Below the pieces are notes generated by a model that saw only the letters and a program-made list of their open reading frames with translations, searched no databases and was not told where the DNA came from. This document shows, piece by piece, positions 55,621 to 63,278 of a DNA stretch of 64,000 bases. The stretch spans positions 22,683,339 to 22,747,338 of the forward strand of contig NC_133652.1 of the NCBI RefSeq assembly GCF_009905375.1. Direction: 5' to 3'. A program made the position numbers and the translations under genes. This stretch comes from Apium graveolens (Eukaryota > Streptophyta > Magnoliopsida > Apiales > Apiaceae). Every line of letters begins with the position of its first letter. The stretch's first letter is position 1.

Positions 55621-57957
55621 CTAATTATTAGTTTTAAGGACCCAGACTTGCTTGGATCCTTTGGCCTTTTTAGGTTTGTTAACATTTGCAGCAGATTTAG
55701 CATCAGATTTTATGTTAACAGTTTTCTTATCAGAACTTATACTACCAGACTTTGAATCAGAACTTACACTAGAAGGAACAACAGAAACTTTCTTTAAAGA
55801 AGGTTTTATTTGATAATAATCATAGTACAAACTATGATATTCCTTACAAGTATAAATGGAATGCCATAAACTACCACAATGAAAACAAGGATTTTGTGGT
55901 TTGTATCTAACAGATTGACTCTTAACTCCTGATTTTGAAGATAAGGAGTTAATATTCTTATTCTTCCTGCAAAAAGAAGCCAGATGGTTAGAACTTCCAC
56001 AGTTATGACATGCTTTCCTAGGAGCATCAGGAACAGATTTATAGTTATTGCTTTTATTCACACCTTCCTTTCCATTCCTGTTTTTCCTAGGTGATTTTAC
56101 CTTGTTTGCATTCTTAACATCTTTCAGCTTATGCTTAAGCTGCTTCTTTGTCATTAAGCCTATGTTAACTTCAGCTGTCTTTTTCTGTTTTAGTTTGTCA
56201 GAAGCTAATTCCTTTTTAACTTCTGATTTCTCATTTTCAGATTTTTCAGTTACAAACTTAACAGGTTTTAACTTCGGCTTTTGCTTATCAACAGGCTTAA
56301 TTTCTACAGTTCCTTTTTCATTTTTATTTTCTCCATAACCTAAGCCCTCTTTCCAGTTTCCACTGCTCAGCAAATTTTGAGTTGTTTTGCCAGAGTTAGT
56401 CCAAGTCCTAATAATCTCTCTCTCCTTTTCTAACTCAGTTTTTAGAGATTCATTCATTTTTAGCACTTCATCCCTAACATAAAAAGCATCATCTCTATCC
56501 TTCTGAGTTTGATGGAACATGACTAACTCTTTTTCTAAGAAATCATTTCTTTTCCTAAAAGCAAGATTTTCAGAAGTTAATCTTTCACATGTTAAAGTTT
56601 GATCTCTATAACTAACAAACATGGTTTTAAGATATCTTCTCAACTCATTAATATCATCAGTATGAAAAGCATAAGTAGTCTGAGGTACCTTTGTTTCAGC
56701 AGCTTCAGAACTGCTCTCAGAACTTGATTTATCAGTATTTGCCATCAATGCATAGTTCTCCTCACTTTCAGAGTCTGAGGTGTCTGTCCAGCTTTTCTGC
56801 TTTGTGACAAGAGCTTTGCCTTTGTCACTCTTGGTCTTCTTGCAATCAGGAGATATGTGGCCTTTCTCACCATAATTATAACATTTAACATTGGTGTAAT
56901 CTCCTCTGTCAGACTTTCCTCCTCTTCCTTCAGATCTTCTGAAATTCTTCTTATCAGAACTTATGCCTTTCCTGGAAAACTTCTTTCCCTTTCTGAACTT
57001 CCTGTATGCAATCTTTGTGATTCCTTTCACCATAAGAGCACACAGCTTCATCATCTCCTCATCAGCATAAGTCTCAGGCAAGCTTTCAGAATCTGAGTCA
57101 TCATCACTCTCAGAACTTGATGACTCAGTATCAGACTTTATGAAAAGAGCTTTACCCTTGTCTTTCTTTGAGGAAGTTGCTTTGGGGGATTCCTCTTCAA
57201 CCTTGAGAGCAACTGTCCTTGACTTTCCTCCTTTCCTCTTGCTTCTTTGTTCCATCTCAAGTTCATGAGTCTTGAGCATTCCATAGATTTCATCAAGAGT
57301 TGTTTCATCAAGATTGTAGTTGTCTCTTATTGTTGTTGCCTTCAAATCCCAGCATTCAGGAAGAGCTAACAGGAATTTTAGGTTGGTATCTTCAAGATCA
57401 TACTCTTTATCAACCAATGACAAATCATTCAAAAGTTTGACAAATCTATCATATAAATCATTCAATGACTCATTAGATTTTGAGTCAAAATGTTCATACT
57501 CTTGAGTGAGTATTGTCTTCCTGTTTTTCTTAACTGTTTCAGTTCCTTGACACCTTATCTCCAGTGCATCCCATATCTCTTTGGCAGTCTTGCAGTTTAT
57601 TACCCTGTTTGACATTACATTATCAATGGCACTATGCAGTAAGTGTCGTACCTTGGCATCCTTAGCAATAGATGTTATATCTTCAGCAGTGTAATCACTC
57701 TTTTCCTTTGGTACAGTCATTGCTGCTTCACCTGCAACTACAACAGCGAGCTTGGTAGGTTTGTGAGGCCCTTCCTTGATTCTATCAAGATATTCTGGAT
57801 CTGTTGCTTCCAGAAACATGGTCATCCTTACCTTCCATATGGGATATTCAGATGGTCTCAATATGGGAACTCTAATAGTCTCATATCGACTCTGAATTGA
57901 TGTCTTTGATGATTCCTCAGTTTTGGTAGGCTTAGTTGGAGTTTCTGTGTCAGACAT
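55621..57957 (-). CDS. Sirevirus-like Gag
   Basis: Start at ATG 57957 (MSDTETPTKPTKTEESS), about 55 bp after the LTR; 778 codons, open to TAG at 55621-55623. The N-terminal half is a copia Gag (SEYPIWKVRMTMFLEATDPE; AKEIWDALEIRCQGTE; EYEHFDSKSNESLNDLYDRF). The first zinc knuckle reads CYNYGEKGHISPDC, with the second Cys replaced by Tyr. Two further knuckles near the C terminus (CHNCGSSNHLASFC, CFHCGSLWHSIYTC) look complete. Between them is a coiled-coil stretch. It is in the same frame as pol; TAG and, four codons on, TGA separate the two. Confidence 0.9.
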   Translation of the reverse strand: MSDTETPTKPTKTEESSKTSIQSRYETIRVPILRPSEYPIWKVRMTMFLEATDPEYLDRIKEGPHKPTKLAVVVAGEAAMTVPKEKSDYTAEDITSIAKDAKVRHLLHSAIDNVMSNRVINCKTAKEIWDALEIRCQGTETVKKNRKTILTQEYEHFDSKSNESLNDLYDRFVKLLNDLSLVDKEYDLEDTNLKFLLALPECWDLKATTIRDNYNLDETTLDEIYGMLKTHELEMEQRSKRKGGKSRTVALKVEEESPKATSSKKDKGKALFIKSDTESSSSESDDDSDSESLPETYADEEMMKLCALMVKGITKIAYRKFRKGKKFSRKGISSDKKNFRRSEGRGGKSDRGDYTNVKCYNYGEKGHISPDCKKTKSDKGKALVTKQKSWTDTSDSESEENYALMANTDKSSSESSSEAAETKVPQTTYAFHTDDINELRRYLKTMFVSYRDQTLTCERLTSENLAFRKRNDFLEKELVMFHQTQKDRDDAFYVRDEVLKMNESLKTELEKEREIIRTWTNSGKTTQNLLSSGNWKEGLGYGENKNEKGTVEIKPVDKQKPKLKPVKFVTEKSENEKSEVKKELASDKLKQKKTAEVNIGLMTKKQLKHKLKDVKNANKVKSPRKNRNGKEGVNKSNNYKSVPDAPRKACHNCGSSNHLASFCRKNKNINSLSSKSGVKSQSVRYKPQNPCFHCGSLWHSIYTCKEYHSLYYDYYQIKPSLKKVSVVPSSVSSDSKSGSISSDKKTVNIKSDAKSAANVNKPKKAKGSKQVWVLKTNN

Positions 57958-57997
57958 GATTGTGTTTGGATCTTTAATTGTATGTGTGTTTACAGAA

Positions 57998-58012
57998 GGC
58001 TCTGATACCAAT
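57998..58012 (-). other. Sirevirus-like primer-binding site
   Basis: Minus strand ATTGGTATCAGAGCC directly after the 5' LTR: TGGTATCAGAGC is the classic complement of the initiator Met tRNA 3' end. Confidence 0.93.
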
Positions 58013-58624
58013 TGTTAGGTCACACTATCACTGTAGAGGGGGTGAATACAGTGTTTATTACAATCAAATCGAACTTCAAGAACTTAAATAACAGAAAACA
58101 AACTTTATTGAAACAATAAACTCTGTTACAATCTGAAACTGTTATCTCTCAGTGATGAACAAAATATCACGAGAGCTGCTAGGGTTAAGTTAATAATATT
58201 CTCGATTATGATAACTCATATAGTGTAAACCCTATGTCTGTGTTTATATATTACACAGTTACAAGATAATCGCTAATTGATATGGAATATAATTCTGCTT
58301 CCTAATATATATCAATCAGATATCTTTTCTTCCAAGTATTCCATTCTTTATGGAATTCCTTCTTCATGCATATCTCTTCTTATGTTTATCTTGATCTTCT
58401 TAACTTTAATCAGCTGCTGTCCTTATCTGATCGTCCTTCAGCACTTAAGTTCTGATATCTATCTCCTGATGCTTATCTCCTGATAACATACGTACTGATA
58501 TCTCTTAAGTCCTGATGTCCAGTATAAGTACTGATCAGTTAAGTACTGATTTGTCCTGTTCAAATAAGATCTGAAACCTAAACATAAAACATATTAGCCA
58601 TGACATTATCAAATATATCTAACA
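58013..58624 (-). repeat. Sirevirus-like 5' LTR
   Basis: 612 bp, two differences from the 3' LTR. TATA-like AATATATAAACAC on the minus strand near 58245-58257. Confidence 0.94.
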
Positions 58625-59174
58625 GCGTCCTAGAAATCTACCGCAAAGGGTGTAGTATAAAGACGCGTCCTAGTATGCCACTGGCCTTGTGTTACACTAC
58701 TTGCTCGGAGCAGTTTAAACGTGTCTTAAATAATAAGATGTAAGACGCGCCCTGATGGGAGGACGCGTCAGTTATGGTTGCAGCGTAATAAAATCTTAAT
58801 CGATTACAGTCGATTTTTGGGAAAATTCTCTAAAGAAAAACAAACTAGAAATATGCGACTACAAGATTGAAGAAGCAAAGTATGAGACAATTACATATAT
58901 ACACACATATACATACAAGGAGAATTAAGAACGGTGCATGGAAACTTGAAGCATATGAACGGGTTTTTTGCTCATTAAACTCGATTTACTCAATTAAATA
59001 AGAAAGTAAAAGAAGATTTGTGTACCTTTTGAGTTGAGGAGTGGATTGAACTAAAGAAATCAGGAAATCACCGGCTAAACCGTCGGGGTTTCGAGCTCAA
59101 AAGCTTGAGAGCAGCGGTAATGGTGGTTTCCGGAGAAAAGAAGATAGAATAAGGTGCAATTATGGTGAACCTAG

Positions 59175-59185
59175 GGTATTTATAG
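59175..59185 (-). promoter_or_regulatory. TATA box of the antisense gene in Gypsy 2
   Basis: CTATAAATACC on the minus strand, followed by a noncoding exon (about 59150-59026) ending CTCAAAAG|GTACAC. Conserved with 11493-11647 of Gypsy 1. The promoter lies about 160 bp inside the 3' LTR boundary and points into the element. Confidence 0.62.
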
Positions 59186-59326
59186 AAGAAGGACGACCCT
59201 AAGGACGACAACTGTACACCACATGCAGAAGGTGAAAGTAAGACGCGTCTTCCTGTCACGACGCGTCCACCTGTTTTGAGCCAAATTTCGCTTGGAAAGA
59301 AATTCCAATTTTGTTTTTAACTGCAA

Positions 59327-59345
59327 ATGGAATTTGGGGGGTAGT
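59327..59345 (+). other. Gypsy 2 polypurine tract
   Basis: GGAATTTGGGGGGTAGT directly before the 3' LTR, identical to the Gypsy 1 tract. Confidence 0.87.
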
Positions 59346-60663
59346 TGTTATACCCAAAATTTGGCATTGGATTGACTCGGGTCAAACGCGGGCTAATTAC
59401 AGTCAAACTCAGTATTGCGTTGTGAAAGTGAGGATGCGTCCAAGCATTCAGGACGCGCCTACTTGAGAAGGGATATGTTACGAGGCGAGGAGAGTGCATG
59501 ATCAAGGAAGGACGCGCCCAGGCTTTATGAACGCGTTAATGTTTATGAAAGTGCTTGGCAGATGAAATCTTATGGTGATGGACGCTCTAGGACGCGCCTA
59601 CTTTAGCAAGGACGCGTCATAGGAGGTGAAATGATGTGCATGATGGTTTAGAGGAGACGGTGCAAGTCTAATAAGGTTAAGGACGCGCCCTAAATTCTAG
59701 GACGTGTCCTGTGATTTTGAATGCTATAAGGAACGATTGATGAGGAAACAGGTTTGGATTTATGAAGGTGAGGACGCACTCAAAGGGTTAGGACGCGTCA
59801 TGTGTTTGATCTATATACTTTTGATGTTGAATTCAGGACAAAGCTTGCATGGAGAGGAGCAATGGAGGTTATTTTTACTAATGTATTTGTTGCAGGTACT
59901 CTTTGAAGAATTCCCTCCTTGAGACGGTCAAGGAGGGGGATGTCCGTGAAAAGCTTGAAGACCTCCAGGGGTATGCCTGATGATTGAAGGCCTCCTCCTG
60001 TATTCAACGGGTGTCCTCGTTGGGGATGTGGGGTTTACTTTGGTGTGTGCTTTGGGAGCTCTGTTCTTGTATTCAACGGGTGTCCTCGTTGGAGAACTTT
60101 GGAGTCATCCTGCACTTTGCACCCAAGAGCTTGGGATCACCTGTCCTGCTATCTGGTGGGTTATCCTCATTCGGGGGACAGGGACGCGTCTGGCACTTGG
60201 GGTGAATCGTGGCTATACCTGCGTTCGTAAATCAAGGGAGATAGTTGTAGCGGAGTGTTATCCTTGCGCAGGGAGATGCACTATCCGTGAAATCCTACGA
60301 TTACGGACGAGCCTTGAGCCTTCGCGGTTGGGCCTCATAGTTGGACATTCCTAAAGCTAGCGGAAGACGGATATCGGATGGGCTTCTACTGGGTTTAGGA
60401 GTAAGAAGTCTAAACTCATTAGACTTCTTGTTCTACGAGAACTACGTCAGGCTTGATCCCTATATAAAGGGTACGTAGGCACATTGAGAGGGTAAGAAGT
60501 TGAGAGCTGATAAGAGAGCCACCACTTACTCTGATCAATCTCAGCCTAAAACAACCACAATTAACCACACACCGCTTAAGTTTCCGGCAAAGAACCACCG
60601 TCACAGATCTTAGTTCCGGCGAGAAACCTCAATCTTTGTTGTTACCAGATTCCTCCGTCAACA
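59346..60663 (+). repeat. Gypsy 2 3' LTR
   Basis: 1318 bp, pairs with 35529-36847 with about 28 differences by eye, mostly transitions and often at CG sites. Followed by the second ATTAT. Confidence 0.95.
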
Positions 60664-60668
60664 ATTAT

Positions 60669-61438
60669 GTTTGGATTTTTGTAATTCATGGCACGAATTT
60701 GATTTAAATACAGCATGTCGGTCTTCACTTGGTGATATGATGGAATATGTGGTTGTATCCAAGGATTCAACAAAAAGAAATAATATCGGCTTGCAAGATT
60801 TAAATGTAATACTAGGCAACATTGTAAAAGTCCCGGGTGTTAATCTTACTGATGCCGAGGTATCTTGTCCCTTGAATACTGATGTCGATGATTTCAAAAA
60901 GTTTTTGTTACCCATAAAGAAGCTGAGTATGGAAGGTATAACAAGTCAGGAAGATAACGACATCAAAAACCTTCAGGTGGCATTGTCAAAATTAATTACA
61001 AATATGGATATTTGTTTGGATGATATGGAGCTGTCAGCTGAATCCTTTAATGTTGGGTGCTACGAACATATGGTTCTTTTGTATGAATTACACAGTGTTG
61101 CACAACTTTTTCAAAGCACAGAAGAAGAACTGTGGCTGATGTTGAAGGGAAGGAGAATTATGTTTAATCATCTGGTTATTAACCATAGTAGGAGGAGTGC
61201 TAATAATGAATGGATTTACAAGTACAAGGAGCTAACTACTTTTGAGTGCACAAGACATTTGGCCCTTTTGCTATTTCCTGAACTCAATGACAGTGTGGAA
61301 CTCCCGACAATAACAATAAAGAGATCTAAAGTGTTGTAAGGGAGTGGTTTTCCTTGATCTGTCAGGTCCTATTCGATCCTCAACGTGACTTCTTTATAGC
61401 TTGTCCAAATCATCGAAGAAGGCTTTTTCCAAATTCAG
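60669..61438 (+). pseudogene. UPL5: UPL5-like gene, exon 1 right part
   Basis: Continues the frame interrupted at 35528 (LDFCNSWHEFDLNTACRSSL...; later LLYELHSVAQLFQSTEEELW). Near 61335 a 1-bp deletion shifts the frame: the upstream frame stops at 61337-61339, while the conserved pre-HECT segment VREWFSLICQVLFDPQRDFF and ACPNHRRRLFPNS continue one frame away. The exon ends CAAATTCAG|GC, a GC donor instead of GT. The segment VREWF..LFDPQ..FFIACPN..RR matches the linker to the HECT domain in UPL5. Confidence 0.8.
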
Positions 61439-61881
61439 GCTTGTTCCCGTTATCACCTGATATTTTAAGGAAACAAAGTCCCCTTCTCTGAGAATTTAAT
61501 TCTAGAATTTAACATCAAAAAGGGCAACTCCCATCATTCTCTGTGAATACCAATTCGCAGGTTTTCTTTTTGCCGACTGCCTTGTATAAAATTAGATGTG
61601 CTAGAATCAAGACCTAAGTTTGAGAGAATTGCCACAATATTGGAAACATTAAAAACCTAACAACAAAAGTTCAAAATATAGATAGTCTATTCGATAATGA
61701 TGATTCAGAAGTTTTAATGAATAAATATATATTAGGTACTATGTAGTATGCTCTGTCTTTTCCATGTTCTACTTAATTTTCGAAAGTCTTCATTCTTGTT
61801 AAGATTAGACTGTATAATGAAACATCCTATCTTGTTAACATAAATTTCTCAAAAATACTCTATATGAACCGTTGTTTGCAG
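61439..61881 (+). other. UPL5-like intron
   Basis: Starts GCTTGT and ends TTGTTTGCAG, so it would be a GC-AG intron. Its sequence is AT-rich and noncoding. Confidence 0.6.
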
Positions 61882-62465
61882 CTTCTAAGGTGGAACCAGA
61901 CTATTTTAAATTTGCTGGCCGAGTTGTAGCATTAGCCTTGATGCACAAAGTACATATCGGCATTGTTCTTGACCGTGTATTTTATTTGCAATTGGCTAAC
62001 AGACCCGTGTCCCTTGAAGATATTCAGGATATAGATCCTTTTGTTTACAATAGTTGCAAGGACATATTGAATATGGATCCTGAAATGGTTGATCAAGATA
62101 CTCTAGCTCTTACATTTAGTGTTGATGAAATAGATGAGTCAGGATCAAAGAGAGTTTTGGATCTTGTTCATGGTGGAGCCAATATTGCAGTGGATAGTAA
62201 TAATAGAGGAAAATATGTTGATCTTCTAATTCAACATTGGTTTGTTAAATCCGTTGCGATACATGTTGATGAATTCATCAAGGGATTCAATGACATTATA
62301 AGTTCCTCGGAAAAAGGGAAAGTATTTTTTAAATGGTTAGAATCAGAAGATCTTGACAAGATGTTGCATGGCAGTGAAAGACCTATTTCTGTTGAAGATT
62401 GGAAGGATCATACTACTTATTATGGGTACAATGATACTGACAATCAGATTGTCTGGTTTTGGGAG
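61882..62465 (+). pseudogene. UPL5: UPL5-like gene, HECT N-lobe exon
   Basis: Open 584-bp exon between TTTGCAG and GAG|GTAATT. Encodes SKVEPDYFKFAGRVVALALM, HKVHIGIVLDRVFYLQLANR, then FVYNSCKDILNMDPE and FWEVI: the HECT N-lobe, where the E2 enzyme docks. The sequence looks well conserved, in contrast with the damage in neighbouring exons. Confidence 0.85.
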
Positions 62466-62562
62466 GTAATTTAAAGTTCATTTTGTATCTTACTGTCAGT
62501 TATTTGTAGAAAATTATCACAATGTTTATTGCTATTTTTTTACATTATACCGTGATTTGCAG

Positions 62563-62835
62563 ATCGTCGAAAGAATGTCAGAGGAGCAAAGAAAGGAATT
62601 GCTTTTCTTTTGGACATGAGTAAAGTATCTACCTGTTGAAGGTTTCAGGGCCCTGCCCCATCCCCATCAATTATCCATCCATAGGAGGAATGGTGTTAGC
62701 TTCAACCTTCTTCCAGTTTCCCACACATGTCTTTACCAATTGTGTTTTCCACCTTATTCATCATCACAAGTAATGGAGGATCGTATAATTACTATTACTA
62801 AGGAACATATTGCCCGCAGTTTTGGTACATATTGA
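62563..62835 (+). pseudogene. UPL5: UPL5-like gene, HECT C-lobe exon with premature TGA
   Basis: Starts after GATTTGCAG with IVERMSEEQRKELLFFWT. The next codon is TGA, then the frame continues VKYLPVEGF to the catalytic cysteine segment LPVSHTCLYQLCFPPYSSSQ and ends HIARSFGTY with a natural TGA at 62833-62835. The Cys of SHTC is the expected thioester residue. The premature stop lies before it, so any product made here would be inactive even without the upstream insertion. Confidence 0.87.
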
Positions 62836-63278
62836 AATAAACTATGAATGCGATCAAGGCTAAATGTAGCACATATGAAGTTGTTGAAGCAGCCTTATGA
62901 ACTAAAGGCAAGTTTCAAATGCCTTTGCCCATGTTTGTGACTTTCTCGTATCTGTTGAGCCTGTTGCCCTTTACTTGATGATGGACAAGAAATTTAGTTT
63001 GTCTGATTGTAGTCCTGTTGTGAACTTGACATTTCCTATACTTGTATCATTGATGGAAACTACACATAACAAAGTGCATTCTCCGGTTCTAAGATTTCTA
63101 AGTGCCAAGTTATATGTCATATACAGAAATGGTCAAATAGCTTTGTTATATACTTCCTACTCTTTAAGTATAGGCTCTGTATAGTTGCAAAGAATGAAAT
63201 CAGGAGGAAAAGGATCAGAAATCAGAACTATATATATTACCTATGCATCTTTTTAATTATTTTTAATTATTACTTTCT
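62836..63278 (+). other. Sequence after the UPL5-like gene, with an unrecognised coding-like fragment
   Basis: About 62920-63184 reads in one frame as FAHVCDFLVSVEPVALYLMM, then a DKKFSLSDCSPVVNLTFPIL stretch, with a stop at 63182-63184. It is non-repetitive and could be a fragment of another gene or of a UPL5 relative; I do not recognise it. The rest is AT-rich. Confidence 0.3.

Larger units (their letters stand above)
47583..58624 (-). mobile_element. Sirevirus-like copia element nested in Gypsy 2
   Basis: 11,042 bp with 612-bp LTRs (TGTTAGG...TCTAACA) that differ at only two positions, and TSD GCGTC (47578-47582, 58625-58629). Order on the minus strand: LTR, initiator Met primer-binding site, gag with several zinc knuckles, protease, integrase, RT, RNase H, about 1.4 kb noncoding, a small ORF, a second extra ORF, polypurine tract, LTR. 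The long Gag and extra post-pol coding space place it with the Sirevirus (SIRE/Maximus) group. Despite its youth every coding region carries a stop or frameshift except Gag itself, which has a zinc-knuckle Cys to Tyr change. Confidence 0.94.
47485..59025 (-). other. First intron of the Gypsy 2 antisense gene, interrupted by the Sirevirus-like copia
   Basis: Donor CTCAAAAG|GTACAC at 59026/59025 and acceptor CTCTTACAG at 47485-47493 match the Gypsy 1 arrangement (intron of about 450 bp there). The 11-kb copia makes this intron about 11.5 kb. The residual intron sequence is 47485-47582 and 58625-59025. Confidence 0.65.
35529..60663 (+). mobile_element. Gypsy 2: Tat-type Ty3/gypsy element with antisense gene and nested Sirevirus-like copia
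   Basis: 25.1 kb including an 11.0-kb copia, inserted in a coding exon of the UPL5-like gene. LTRs are 1319 and 1318 bp, TGTTATACCC...CGTCAACA, about 2% diverged by eye. Order on the plus strand: LTR, primer-binding site, gag-protease, RT, RNase H, second RNase H, integrase, spacer, antisense gene, polypurine tract, LTR. A second RNase H between the first and the integrase is characteristic of the Tat lineage. Gag is open but pol has two frameshifts and two internal stops. The motif GGACGCGTCC recurs throughout the LTRs and the post-pol half. Same family as Gypsy 1, opposite orientation. Confidence 0.95.
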
